Counted from the stretch's first letter, positions 22,023 to 33,013 are shown. The stretch is 64,000 nucleotides of DNA from Tipula vernalis (GCA_958295665.1 OY282558.1:309104092-309168091); one strand, 5' to 3'. A program made the numbers and translations. Notes: generated by a model not told the origin, from the letters alone.

Positions 22023-22466
22023 ATTATTATAAAGACGGAAAAATTCCATTTTTAATAAATTTTTTAAAACTGTGGCTTATATCACTAATTTTATTATATG
22101 AAAACACATATATAAATGAATTTTCATAAAATTAATTAATTAAAACAATTAACTTTCTTTTTGTGATATATTATTTATTTTTAAAAATTCAAGACCGGTT
22201 TCGGACATTCGTCCTTCTTCAGTTCTTGTTCTATTAATGAAAAAAATTTGTTGTTGTTTTATTTTTAAAAAAATAAAACAACATTTTGAAAAAATAAAAC
22301 AACAACAAATTTTTTTCATTAATAGAACAAGAACTGAAGAAGGACGAATGTCCGAAACCGGTCTTGAATTTTTAAAAATAAATAATATATCACAAAAAGA
22401 AAGTTAATTGTTTTAATTAATTAATTTTATGAAAATTCATTTATATATGTGTTTTCATATAATAAA
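22023..22466. mobile_element. 444-bp foldback element in the copia LTR
   Basis: Bases 22090-22466 form an almost perfect inverted repeat (arms about 170-180 bp, centre near 22278). A non-palindromic 67-bp stretch lies at the left. It is flanked by a 12-bp duplication CGAATTTCAATA (22011-22022, 22467-22478). Each arm carries the motif CTGAAGAAGGACGAATGTCC followed by GAAACCGGTC (22334-22363 plus, 22222-22193 minus). A long target duplication with a partly inverted, asymmetric copy is typical of Penelope-like retroelements. No protein is encoded, so it would be nonautonomous. Confidence 0.75.
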
Positions 22467-22472
22467 CGAATT

Positions 22473-25400
22473 TCAATACTTCCACTCATTGTTACAAAAC
22501 AAAAAAACTACGTAATTCATTAAGTTGCACAAATACTTATGACGACTCTTATTCAATGCTTTCGTCAGTATATCAGCAACTTGTTCCGTTGTGTTAATGT
22601 GTATCAATTCGAAACATCGTTCTTCGTATTTTTCTCTGATATAATGGTATTGCACATCAATATGCTTCGTTCGCTTGTGGAAGACAGGATTTTTCGTCAA
22701 CTTGATCGCACTCATATTGTCAACGTAGAATTTCGCTTTCAATGTTTGATTCATCGTAAGTTCAGACAGCAGTCCTTTTAGCCAAACGAGTTCCTTGGTT
22801 GCTTGGCATGCTGCCACGTATTCGGATTCTGTTGAAGTCAATGTCGTTGAATCTTGTCTCATTGACGCCCAACTAATGACACCTGAACCAATGTGGAAAA
22901 CGTAACCACTTGTCGACTTCCTTGTTTCTGTGTCTCCAGCATGGTCTGCATCACTATAGCCAACGAAATCAAATTCAACGTTATTTTCATAAAGGATAGC
23001 TGTATTTAATATGCCCCTTATGTACTTCATGATGCGCTTAACTGCCTCAACATGTGCCGCACTTGGATGATCCAAATACCGACTTACGACACCAACAGCG
23101 TAGCTTATATCTGGTCTTGTTCCGATGGTCAAGTACATTAATATTCCGACAGCCTGTCGATACGGATAGTTTTTGTAATACTCGTCATTCACAAAATCAC
23201 CAAGATTTTGATTGCAGTCCATTGGTGCTGACACAGGATTGCAATCCGTCATATCGAAACGATTTAGCACTTTCTTTGCGTATGCCTCTTGATGTATGCG
23301 AATTGACCCATCAGGTGACCGTTCAATTTGAAGACCAAGAAAATATTTCGCTTCGGACACTTTTATCTCGAAATGTTTCTGTAGGTAGGCGATGATTTCA
23401 TCAATTTCATTTGTATTGTTCGTCGCTATCAAGCCATCATCAACGTAAATGGCAATAACTGTCATTGTGTCCTCCTTTTGACGAACAAAAACGCACGCAT
23501 CGTATGCACTTTGTTTGAAATCGAACTTACGAATGAACGATGTAAATTTCTGGTTCCAGCATCGTGATGCCTGTTTTAGTCCATATAAGCTTTTCTTCAA
23601 CTTGCAAACGCGTTCACTGCCGTCCTCATATCCGACTGGCTGTTTCATGTAGACGTTTTCTTTCAGTTCACCATACAAAAATGCCGTTTTGACATCAAAC
23701 TGTTTCAGTTGCATTCCGTTCATCGCTGTTAGTGATAAAATCAGACGAATCGATGTGTATCTGGCCACTGGACTAAACGTCTCCTCATAGTCTACACCGT
23801 ACTGTTGTGTAAAACCACGAACCACCAAACGCGCTTTGTATCGTTCAATTGTGCCATCTGGGTTCTGCTTAACTTTGAACACCCAGCGATTATCAATTAC
23901 CTTTTGATCTTTCGGTGCTTCAACTAAATCCCACGTCTGGTTTTCGATGAGTGCATTGTATTCATCGTCCATTGCACACTTCCACTGTTGTGTTTGCTCT
24001 GAACCAATTGCCTCATCATACGTTGCTGGTTCATATATGATAGCCAAATAACCCGGTGCAATTAAACGATCTGGTGCATTGACTGTTGTACGTAAACTGT
24101 ATCGATCGTTGTGTCGCTTCTCAGGTGTTTCATCTGAGTCTCCTTCAAACGATATAAAATGTTCATCATTTTCGACTTCTTGATCATTTGCTGGCTCGTC
24201 CACTTGAACTTCGTCCGTTTGATCTGTCACTTGAACGTCGTCCACTTTCGATTCATCGTGAATCGTATATTTATCGGATTGTTCGTTGAACTTGACATTG
24301 CAGCTCATGATGACTTTATTGCTATCTGGATCAAATAGACGAAAACTTTTGGTTGTGGGCTCGAATCCAACTAAGTGAACTTTCTTTGTTTTTGGATCCC
24401 ACTTCTTCCGACCAGTTTGCTTTGGAATTTGTATGAAACATTCCGTTCCAAAAATTTTGATGTGACCCAAATACGGCTTTCTATCAAACCATTGTTCATA
24501 TGGCGTAGTACCAGCACAATTTCTGTTGGTTGTGCGATTCAATAAGTATGTCGCTGTACGTACCGCTTCTGGCCACAGTGATTTCGGCAAACCACTTGCA
24601 ATGAGCATGGTCCGTGCACTTTCATGAATAGTACGATTGTCGCGTTCAATTCGACCGTTTTGCTCTGGAGTATATGGTGTGATACCCTCAAACTGTATGC
24701 CTTCGCGTTGCAAAATGTCGATCAACACCTTTCGATTGAAAAACTCCTTTCCATTATCGAATCTGAAAAAAATGATTTGCGTACCATTCATATTTTTGAC
24801 CAATGGAACTAATGCTTTCAAATGTGAGTACGATTCATCCTTTGACTTTAACAAGTATACGAACCGAAAACTTGTTGCTTCATCCTTCACCAGCATGAAA
24901 TAGCGCATACCGTTAATTCCATTAACTTCGCTTGGACCGCACAAATCCACGTGCATGTACTCTCCTCTCGATGACGCTCGTTTTTCGGATTGCTTGTGTG
25001 ATGCTCTGGTCATTTTTCCGTATTGACAATCCTCACAGAAAAAATTCTCGCTGTTAGTCAAATCAACGTCCGTGACCGAACCATCGTTGCACATTTTCTT
25101 GATTGAATCAACATTTACGTGTCCAAGTCGTCGATGCCAATGTTGCAGAGAAACAGCTGCCGTGTTTGCGAATTCGTTTATTCGCAAACGAAAATCCATT
25201 TTGAGCCGATTCTTTGAATCTTTCTTTCCGACTGCAACAACTTTGTTTTTATCGTCGATGAATTTGCAACCATCGTTTTCGATTAAAACTTTGATACCTT
25301 TATCCGTCAATACGCTCGTTGAAAACAAATTTTCACAGAGTTCAGGAACATACAGCACATTTTCCAAACGAACTGGCTTCCACTGATTGTCAACTCTCAC

Positions 25401-25853
25401 GTCAATAAGAATTGTACCGATTGCTTCGATTGGTAAAAGGCACTTGTTTGCAACTTCGACTTTCAATAATCCCGTGTATTTTCGTAGCTCTGAAAACCAT
25501 TCTTGATGAAATGTCATGTGTTTTGATGCAGCTGAATCGGCATACCAATTATCCGATTTTTCATCCTTCTCGACTGTCAAGACGGAACACCATGCCATTT
25601 CATTGCCATCTTTGTTGCTTTTGCTTTTATCACCCTTGTCCGATGATTCCCTGAACTTTGGACAAACTTTATCCTTAGCCCAATGGCCCTTCTGACCACA
25701 GGCATTGCACTTCGTTTTCTTCTTAATTTCATCGATTTTCGACTTTGGCTTTGAATCTTTGGGTTTGAAGTTCTTCTTTGTTTTCGCTGAAAACGCTGCA
25801 CCCGAACTGCTGACTTCATCTTTTTCCAAACGATCCAAATTCTCTTCCTCCAA
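22473..25853 (-). CDS. copia pol polyprotein (PR-IN-RT-RNase H)
   Basis: An uninterrupted 1126-residue frame. Order: CCHC knuckle CNACGQKGHWAKDKVC (about residue 48), protease WYADSAASKHMT (DSA form of the active site), integrase HHCC (HRRLGHVN, CEDCQYGKM) and core with D, D, E in YMHVDLCG, FFRFDNGKEF and PEQNGRIERDNR. RT follows with KQFDVKTAFLYGEL and IAIYVDDGLIA, then RNase H with YSDADHAGDTETRKSTSGY and STESEYVAACQ. All catalytic residues I can check are present. The first Met lies downstream of the damaged gag joint, so this start is not the native one. The reading frame ends inside the 3' LTR (see findings). Confidence 0.95.
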   Translation of the reverse strand: MEEENLDRLEKDEVSSSGAAFSAKTKKNFKPKDSKPKSKIDEIKKKTKCNACGQKGHWAKDKVCPKFRESSDKGDKSKSNKDGNEMAWCSVLTVEKDEKSDNWYADSAASKHMTFHQEWFSELRKYTGLLKVEVANKCLLPIEAIGTILIDVRVDNQWKPVRLENVLYVPELCENLFSTSVLTDKGIKVLIENDGCKFIDDKNKVVAVGKKDSKNRLKMDFRLRINEFANTAAVSLQHWHRRLGHVNVDSIKKMCNDGSVTDVDLTNSENFFCEDCQYGKMTRASHKQSEKRASSRGEYMHVDLCGPSEVNGINGMRYFMLVKDEATSFRFVYLLKSKDESYSHLKALVPLVKNMNGTQIIFFRFDNGKEFFNRKVLIDILQREGIQFEGITPYTPEQNGRIERDNRTIHESARTMLIASGLPKSLWPEAVRTATYLLNRTTNRNCAGTTPYEQWFDRKPYLGHIKIFGTECFIQIPKQTGRKKWDPKTKKVHLVGFEPTTKSFRLFDPDSNKVIMSCNVKFNEQSDKYTIHDESKVDDVQVTDQTDEVQVDEPANDQEVENDEHFISFEGDSDETPEKRHNDRYSLRTTVNAPDRLIAPGYLAIIYEPATYDEAIGSEQTQQWKCAMDDEYNALIENQTWDLVEAPKDQKVIDNRWVFKVKQNPDGTIERYKARLVVRGFTQQYGVDYEETFSPVARYTSIRLILSLTAMNGMQLKQFDVKTAFLYGELKENVYMKQPVGYEDGSERVCKLKKSLYGLKQASRCWNQKFTSFIRKFDFKQSAYDACVFVRQKEDTMTVIAIYVDDGLIATNNTNEIDEIIAYLQKHFEIKVSEAKYFLGLQIERSPDGSIRIHQEAYAKKVLNRFDMTDCNPVSAPMDCNQNLGDFVNDEYYKNYPYRQAVGILMYLTIGTRPDISYAVGVVSRYLDHPSAAHVEAVKRIMKYIRGILNTAILYENNVEFDFVGYSDADHAGDTETRKSTSGYVFHIGSGVISWASMRQDSTTLTSTESEYVAACQATKELVWLKGLLSELTMNQTLKAKFYVDNMSAIKLTKNPVFHKRTKHIDVQYHYIREKYEERCFELIHINTTEQVADILTKALNKSRHKYLCNLMNYVVFLFCNNEWKY
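22479..22487 (-). other. copia polypurine tract
   Basis: GAGTGGAAG on the minus strand abuts the LTR start TATTG. It also encodes the last residues of pol (EWK). Confidence 0.75.
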
Positions 25854-25871
25854 TTGTAATGAGTGACGATA

Positions 25872-26414
25872 TCAATTCAGTGAGCTTACGATTCGCTGTG
25901 GTTTGTACCATACCGTCTTGTAATTGTTGAATCTCGGTGTCAATCCAGTGATAATGCGTGATACTCTCAAATTTTCACTCAATTTTTCCTTTTGCTGTTC
26001 GAGTTCGGACGCCAATTGAGTGACGCGCGTAAAAAACGCCGTTACCTTTTCATCATCACGCATTTTTGCTGAAAAATACTCCTCGTACAAAATCATTACA
26101 CGAATTTCGGAATTCTTTTCATAAACGCTGCTCAGCTGATCCATCATTGCTTTCGCCGATTTACAATCCAAAACAAAGTTTGCGTTGTCGTTGTCAATTG
26201 ACTGAATAATTGCATTCATGGCTTTACCCTCATTTTTACTGTATTTGCTCTTGTCTTTCTCATCTGCTGTTGCTTCATCGGGTTCTTTGCCTTCAATATT
26301 TTCCGTCAATTCACGAGATCTCATGTATGCAGTGATTTGAAACTTCCATAACTTATAATTCGATGCACCTTTCAAAATGTGACCGGTAAAATTATTTTCG
26401 TCTTTGTCACCCAT
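25872..26414 (-). pseudogene. copia gag, C-terminally displaced
   Basis: MGDKDENNFTGHILKGASNY, YKLWKFQITAYMRSRELTEN, MDQLSSVYEKNSEIRVMILY and FFTRVTQLASELEQQKEKL are the copia gag (UBN2-like) region. After FNNYKTVWY the frame runs to a stop at 25872. Between there and the pol frame, about 50 nt of gag-like coding continues in a third frame. Two compensating 1-nt indels therefore separate gag from pol. The ATG at 26414 is the likely native start. Confidence 0.88.
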
Positions 26415-26819
26415 GATGAAATATTTTCAGTTGAAAAACGCACAAAGGACTATGTAAACACGAACGAAAACGTAGCCGCTGCTTATTTATCTGTTCTTAG
26501 AATTCGATGACGACGATCGACTGCTGACGCGCACTGAACTGTAAACACCATGCGGCAATCTTTCACACTGTTGTGAAATTCAATTGTTTCATTCGACGAT
26601 GATTTTCTATTTATTTCAACTATGAATTTTACGGGATTTTTCCGACTTTAATTCACTTCTTTTTATTAAAAAAAAATGCTAAAACAAACGTTTTGAGTAC
26701 TTTTCCACTACGCTATGACAAGACGACTTGAGAAATCTACTAAACACTTTACACAATATCGACGTTGTGGCTAAATGTTTCTTTTCTTTTAATTATTTTT
26801 TTTTATTATTTTAAGCCTA

Positions 26820-26835
26820 CTGGGCGGCCATAACC
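26820..26835 (-). other. copia primer-binding-like site
   Basis: GGTTATGGCCGCCCAG on the minus strand directly follows the 5' LTR. It resembles the initiator-tRNA-Met internal-fragment PBS of Drosophila copia (GGTTATGGGCCCAG), with a small change in the middle. Confidence 0.55.
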
Positions 26836-27060
26836 TATTGTAATTTAGCTATTTTACGCAGAAATAATTATAACAATAAAGAAAAAGTCAGAACGTTTTA
26901 TATTATACTGAAACTCTCTTTTATGGAGCGTATTTTATTATCGATATTTACTGTTTGAGAAAAGGTTATGAAGTGAAGTAGAGACTTTGACATATTATAA
27001 AACTGTAACTTGACAGTATGACAAGTGTTGCCAAGTTTGGTTATAATGTGAATTTCAATA
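26836..27060 (-). repeat. copia 5' LTR (225 bp)
   Basis: It carries the intact TATTG...CAATA termini. It should hold the element promoter; a plausible TATA is not singled out because the LTR is very AT-rich. Confidence 0.93.
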
Positions 27061-27283
27061 ACTAGGTTTGGTACATTCTTTCTCGAAACTTTATTGTGTG
27101 AGCGTCCTTTTTTAGTGAAGTGTTTATAAATTAAAATTTTCATTTAATTTAATTAATTGTTTTTGAATTTAAATAATATCTTAATAATTTTATTCTGTTT
27201 TGTTTGTTTATTTTCGGGTAAGTCTTTTCATAGTTTTTTTCCATCCACAAAATAGTAAATCCATCCAATACAAGCAAGGAGGG

Positions 27284-27304
27284 GCAAAGTACGCAGTACT
27301 TTGC
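27284..27304 (+). other. hairpin in the LINE leader
   Basis: GCAAAGTAC-GCA-GTACTTTGC forms a perfect 9-bp stem with a 3-nt loop, 119 nt upstream of the ORF1 ATG. Its role is unknown. Confidence 0.55.
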
Positions 27305-27422
27305 ACCTCTGCCAATTTCCGGTGATTTCTCCGACTCTGATTCTGAAAATGTAATAAATAAAAATAAAAAATCCAAAATCGTCATTAATAATAACATAAT
27401 AGAAAACAGTGAATATAATAAT

Positions 27423-28583
27423 ATGCGTAATAAGGACTTGAAAAGAAAACAAATTAATAAGCAAGTCGCAAATGCGTCATATAATGAAATAACTCCCACT
27501 TTGCCTCCTTCAGATATATCTATGGATCAATCTAATATTTCAAACATGACGCTTAACACTGAAACCAAAATCAATTTATATAACAAATTAGACATCGGCC
27601 CATTTGCCGTTTTCGTGAGTAAAGAGAATTTAAATTTAGTTTTATTAGGTAAAGCAATCAAATTTAACAAGTTCAATGACGTCAAAAATATCTCAATGGT
27701 TAGTAAAAATGTGGCCAAAGTTATTTTCAACAAATTTGAAGACGCAAATAACTGTGTCAAATCTGAAGCTTTCCATAAATTTGATAATTATACAACATAT
27801 ATACCAAAAAATTTCACTTCTTCAATCGGTATTGTTAGGAATATTCCTATTGTACTCTCAACTGATGAAATTAAAGAAAATATTAAATCAAAATATAATA
27901 TCTCAAAAATAGAAAGGATGACTAAATGGAATAATACCACCAAAACAGCCGAAGATATCGAATCAGTTAAAATCACTTTCGATTCAGGAATTATTCCACA
28001 CAATGTCTCCCTTTACGACAACATTTTATTAAAAGTTGATTATTTTATTCCTACCCCGTTATTCTGCAAAAAATGCTTGAATTACGGTCACACAGCCACT
28101 AGATGCAGATCAAAAATTAATAGATGTATTACATGTGCTAAAACTATAGAGGCCGACCATGATTGTGACAAGATAGTGTCTTGTAAATATTGTGGAACGG
28201 GCCATGCTACTAATTTTTTCCAATGTAACGAAAGATTCAGACAGAAACAAATTAGAGAGCATATGATAATAAACAAGTCAAGTTATAGAGAATCTAAAAG
28301 CCACCTTTATGGTAGACAACAAAATATTCCAAAACCGATAGATTTCAAAAACGACATAAGTAATAATAATCAAACTTGGCCCAATAATAATTTAATGAAT
28401 TTTGAAGCTAGAAAAATTAATGTCTTAAATGAATTAGTAAAAGAGTTAAGAAGTCAACTAAGTGAAAGAGATTCAATCTTTAATGACGTCAAATTACTCT
28501 TAGATAATTCCGATGACTTTAAGAAAAATCCGGCTAACATAGACTCTCTAAAAATTAAACTAAATACACTTATTAAAAAATAA
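27423..28583 (+). CDS. I-like LINE ORF1 (RNA-binding, gag-like)
   Basis: 386 codons. The centre has an RRM-like or PRE_C2HC-like segment (SSIGIVRNIPIVLSTDEIKE). Three CCHC knuckles follow: CKKCLNYGHTATRC, CITCAKTIEADHDC and CKYCGTGHATNFFQC. A C-terminal Gln/Leu/Lys stretch could form a coiled coil (NVLNELVKELRSQLSERDSI). The frame is open upstream of this ATG to about 27234, including a FSDSDSEN stretch, so a lost upstream start is possible. ORF2 begins 45 nt after the stop. Confidence 0.87.
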   Translation: MRNKDLKRKQINKQVANASYNEITPTLPPSDISMDQSNISNMTLNTETKINLYNKLDIGPFAVFVSKENLNLVLLGKAIKFNKFNDVKNISMVSKNVAKVIFNKFEDANNCVKSEAFHKFDNYTTYIPKNFTSSIGIVRNIPIVLSTDEIKENIKSKYNISKIERMTKWNNTTKTAEDIESVKITFDSGIIPHNVSLYDNILLKVDYFIPTPLFCKKCLNYGHTATRCRSKINRCITCAKTIEADHDCDKIVSCKYCGTGHATNFFQCNERFRQKQIREHMIINKSSYRESKSHLYGRQQNIPKPIDFKNDISNNNQTWPNNNLMNFEARKINVLNELVKELRSQLSERDSIFNDVKLLLDNSDDFKKNPANIDSLKIKLNTLIKK

Positions 28584-28627
28584 ATTTTTCTTGCCATTTT
28601 CGTTTTCTTTTCATTTATCCATTCATT

Positions 28628-30271
28628 ATGCAGTCTTTAAAAATTTTACAAATTAATATTCGTAGTTTAAATAGTAACAAAGATTTACTATACCATTATA
28701 TTCAATCCAATCACATTGATATCGTTATTTTATCCGAAACATGGACAAGTCCAAATAGTAATTTAATTTTTAATAATTACAATCTCATTACTGATGACAG
28801 ACCAGATGGTTTTGTCGGAGTAGGTTTTTTAATACATAAAAAACTTTCTTGGAAGTCTATTAATTTAAATTTTCATTACACCCGTTTTCAAGCTTTCAAA
28901 ATTAACATCAAATTTAAAAATATTGATTTTAATATCTTATCTTTTTATAATAACTCGGTTATTAGGCCGCAGGAAATCATTAATGAATTTGAACACCTCA
29001 TCACTCAAAATCTAGATAACTGTTTAATAGCGGGAGACATAAATATTCATAATAGTCTTTGGGATGGTTCATTACCCCCTACTCACGACAGAGTCGGCGA
29101 TAAAATTGCAGATATAATCACTGCTAATAACGTCTTTTTATTGAATGATGGATCTCACACTAGACTAGATCTTTACAGAAATAATTCTTCAGCATTAGAC
29201 ATCACTTTGTGCTCAACCAGTTTAATCAGAAAACTCTCATGGAAAATTGATCTCATCAATTTAGGAAGTGATCATCTCCCAATACTTATTGACTATAAAC
29301 TAAACTATTATCAAAAAAAACAAATCACAAACTGGTCAAAAGTATTGAGAGATTTTGATCTAAATAATATTGATGATAAATGCAATGTTGAAGAATATCT
29401 AGAAAAATTAATTTCTGAAAACACTTCTATCATCACAAGTAAAAATACATTCAAACCTAAACCCTGGTGGAACGACCTTATCCAGAGACTATGGACCATC
29501 AAAAAACACAAACAAATAATTTACAATCAAAACAAAAATATTTTTACCTCTATTGAACTAAAAAAATCGGTACAAAAACTTAAATTAACAATCAGAAGAG
29601 AAAAGAAAAAATCTTGGAACATTTTTTTGATGAGTATAAATCATAAAACTAACAATTCCGATCTCTGGAACAATATCAATAAAATTAAAAATAAAAAACA
29701 ATCCAATTATAGAATTCTAGAAGACCCTATACTAGCAAATACATTTTTAAATTATAATTTTCCTGTCTCCTTTGAATCTCATTTTAATCTCTCTAATAAT
29801 TTCAATCCTATTAATCCTGCGGAATTTAATAACTCTGAAATTCTTCACATTATTAAAAACTCCAATAATACTGCTCCAGCATATGATAAAATCTCATATA
29901 AAATCATTAAACAGTTAATTTCCACTAATCCTGACTTAATCAACATTATTACAAACCATTTTAATAACATCTGGCATAATCAAATTTACCCAACTAAATG
30001 GAAAACTTCTTATATTATTGCCATTTTGAAAAAGGGGAAAGATGATCGAAACATTATTAATTACCGTCCTATTTGCCTGTTACCAATTTTCTCAAAAATC
30101 TTCAATAAACTCATTTTAAAACGAATTAATGACCATTTAATCTCCCATAACACTCTCAACTATTTTAATTTTGGTTTTAGGAAAAATAAAAGTATCACTG
30201 ATTATTTTGTAGAAATGTTTAATTTCATCAACTCCCTTAAACAAAAACAAAAAAAAAATTGTTTTAATTAA
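28628..30271 (+). pseudogene. I-like LINE ORF2: endonuclease and RT start
   Basis: 547 codons. Endonuclease motifs: ILQINIRSLNSNK (N), IVILSETWTSP (E), CLIAGDINIHNSLWDG (D, N) and LGSDHLPILIDY (D, H). RT opens with NTAPAYDKISYKIIKQ, RPICLLPIFSKIFNKLIL and FNFGFRKNKSITDY. The frame is lost in the A run at 30243-30259, directly before the palm motif (INIDISKAFDNVD, which reads in another frame). Confidence 0.9.
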
Positions 30272-31083
30272 CATTGATATTTCCAAAGCTTTTGATAATG
30301 TAGATAAAAATATTTTATTAAACACCTTTAAAAACTTCAATTTCCCTAATAACACATTGGATTTCTCAATTTCTCACAAATAGAATTATTTCTATTCAAA
30401 ATATCAATCAAGCTTCCATTCATTACATTAATAAAGGCATTCCTCAGGGTAGCTGTTTGAGTCCTACCCTTTTTAATATATATACCACTTCTTTACACGA
30501 CATCAATAACCCCTATTCACAAATTTTTCAATATGCCGATGATATTTGCATAGTAATTTCTGCTGATAACCATGATAACTTACAATTAATAGCAAATTCT
30601 ACTTTACTCTCATTAACTGATAAATTACAATCTTTAAAACTACAAATTAACACTGATAAATCTCATTTTTTAAGACTATTCACTAACAAAAATAATTCCA
30701 AATCTCTAAATTTAAAAATTAATAATATCAATATAGAAGAAAGATTAACTACTAAGATACTGGGTACAACTTTAACAAATAGACTTTCATTATCAAATCA
30801 TTACACAAACTTAAAAGCAAATATTTCCAATTCCATTAATTTACTTAAAACTCTCACCCATTTTAATGGAGGTGTAAATCCCGAAACAATGATCAATATT
30901 TTTAAAGCAATAGTTAAATCAAAACTTGAATACACTTATGTTTTCACAGACACTAAATATAAAAAAGATATTAATATCTGTCAATGCTTGTCTGAGAGCT
31001 TGTTTAGGCTTCTTAAGAACCACTCCGATTCCGACTATTTTATCCGAATCCCTAGAAACAACCTCAGATCTAGATTTTACTAA
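30272..31083 (+). pseudogene. I-like LINE ORF2: RT palm and thumb
   Basis: After the palm motif a second shift near 30370 leads into INQASIHYINKGIPQGSCLS and IFQYADDICIVIS (catalytic DD intact), LKLQINTDKSHFLR and KILGTTLTNRLS. The frame stops at 31081 after LRSRFY, before RNase H. Confidence 0.88.
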
Positions 31084-31126
31084 AAAATCACTATATGTAT
31101 AATAATATGTAATATAATAATATACT

Positions 31127-32209
31127 ATGTATAATAATTCCAAAATCGGTAACGACATTAAAAACAATAGTTCTCTTCCTAAACTTAATGACTTATATTC
31201 TAACTATTCTTTTCTTTCCAAAATTAAACCTTTTCATATTAAAAAAACTTCTCCTTCTAATTTTAGCATTATAACAAATATTGATGGAATTACAAACAAA
31301 AATTTCATAAACCATTCGGAACAATATGCCTTATCCATGGCTGAAATTAATAAATATTATAATTTCGCAAAAATTTACACAGATGGCTCCATAATTAACA
31401 ATAAACCAGGAATTGGAATTTTTGTTGAGGACAAAAATTGGAATTTTGCCATCCAACTAAATAACCCTACTTATATTAAAAATATCGAAACCATTGCTAT
31501 TAAAATTGGAATTACCATATCTCTAATCATCAAAAACAAAAATATCATCATTATTACTGACTCTCAAAGTTCTTGTATCTCATTAAAAACAGCTCTATTA
31601 CACTATACAAATAGACACTATGAAAACCAAATTATTGATACTATCGGCCATAACCAAATTAAAAATTTTGTCATTCATTGGTTCCCAGGTCACTGTGGCT
31701 TAAAAGGAAATACTATAGCAGATAGTTTAGCAAAAAAAGCAGTTTTTTCACCTACTCACTTTCTTAATAATGAACCTACCCTCACAGACCTATTTAACGA
31801 TATCTCCAGGTCCATAAATAATAAGTGGAAGGAAAACTACACATTAATGTGTAATTCATCCGGCCACTTTTATAAACAAATTTGTCCTTCTCCAAGATCA
31901 TATTTCCTATTCAAAGACTCCAACTTTACATCTTGTCAAACCAGGTTAATTTACAGATTAATCTCTGGTCATACAGTTAACAAGAAATTTAAATTCCTTT
32001 TGGGACTTGAATCTACATCTAATTGTGAGATTTGCAACACCGTAGAAGATAACGAACATATTATTAACGATTGTGTTATTTATAACAATATAAGAAATAA
32101 TTACCCTCTTTTATACAGAAAATCCTTATTAGACATCTTAAAGGATCAAAGAATGGAAGAGTATAAAATATTGTGTGATTTTGTGGATGGAATAAATTAT
32201 AAACTATGA
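31127..32209 (+). pseudogene. I-like LINE ORF2: RNase H and Cys/His tail
   Basis: 360 codons. RNase H motifs: FAKIYTDGSIINNKPGIGIF (D), the KNIETIAIKIGI segment in the usual E position, IIIITDSQSSCISLKTA (D) and VIHWFPGHCGLKGNTIADSL (H, D). The C-terminal cluster is CEICNTVEDNEHIINDC. The start Met is not native, since the domain belongs to ORF2. Confidence 0.88.
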
Positions 32210-32823
32210 ATTAAGACTACACTTATTTTTATTGACTTTTTTCACAGAATGATCTTTCTTTTAGAATCATTTCATTTTATTTCATTTTATTATAATATTA
32301 AGATTTATGAACTTTGTTTAATTTAATATAAACACTTTTTTTTTTTAAAAAAAAAAAAAATTAAAATCAAAATCAAAAAAAAAAAAAATTAAATTAAGAA
32401 TTAAAAAAAAAAATTATGAATTATAAACTTATTTTTAATTTCAATTCTTTTATTTTTATGTATCCTTTATCTTCTCTCTAATATTTTTATTTAATAACTT
32501 TAATTTAATCTAATTTAATTATTAAACTTTGTTTTATATAATTATGCTTTATCTTATTTAATTTATAAATCTAATTAATTTATGTACACTTCATTCAACC
32601 CTCCAGAACCTCCCCTGAGTGGTCTCTGGAAATTTTGGGCTGTTCTCAACTCACTGGTCTTATGGATTGAAAGATCTGACCTGAGCAAATTTAAAGACAA
32701 ACAAACAAACAAACAAACTAGGTTTGGTAGGGTTTCGAGACCGCCATCTTATTTGAGTAATTATGTCAGATAGGAGAGATGAGTGAAGATTTAAAGTTAA
32801 AAAAAAAAAGTAAAAAAAAAAAA

Positions 32824-32824
<1 letters not shown>

Positions 32825-32875
<51 letters not shown>

Positions 32876-32879
32876 ATAT
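32825..32879. repeat. (TA)n microsatellite
   Basis: About 27 TA units follow two A runs, inside the 3' non-coding part of gypsy G2. The tract could have expanded after insertion. Confidence 0.95.
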
Positions 32880-33013
32880 TAAGTATATTAATTATTTTCA
32901 TAGTATGAATAAGTAATTATGATTGGATTATTTTAAATATATGATTTATACAATAATAGTTTAAGTTAAAATATTTTGTACAGATTCAATTTATTATGAG
33001 TTGTTTTGATTTT

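Larger units (their letters stand above)
21798..27060 (-). mobile_element. Ty1/copia element, nearly intact
   Basis: LTRs of 225 bp lie at 26836-27060 (5') and 21798-22022 (3'). Each is bounded by a TATTG...CAATA inverted terminus and they differ at about 6 positions by eye. The 5-bp target duplication ACTAG is exact (21793-21797 and 27061-27065). A PBS, a gag frame, a full 1126-codon pol frame and a purine tract are in the expected order. Damage is limited to a double frameshift at the gag-pol joint and a 444-bp foldback inserted in the 3' LTR. Confidence 0.95.
27074..32716 (+). mobile_element. I-like LINE with 13-bp target duplication
   Basis: The element starts at 27074 (CATTCTTTCTCG) and ends in an ACAAACAAACAAACAAAC-type tail. 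ACTAGGTTTGGTA at 27061-27073 and 32717-32729 is the exact target duplication, so the copy is full length (5.6 kb). ORF1 has three CCHC knuckles. ORF2 has APE endonuclease, RT, RNase H and a Cys/His tail, the I-clade arrangement. Coding is extremely A-rich. Two or three frameshifts and one stop break ORF2. Confidence 0.92.

Noticed and set aside
23054..25819. Plus-strand frames within the copia region
   Set aside because: Antisense shadows of the intact pol frame.
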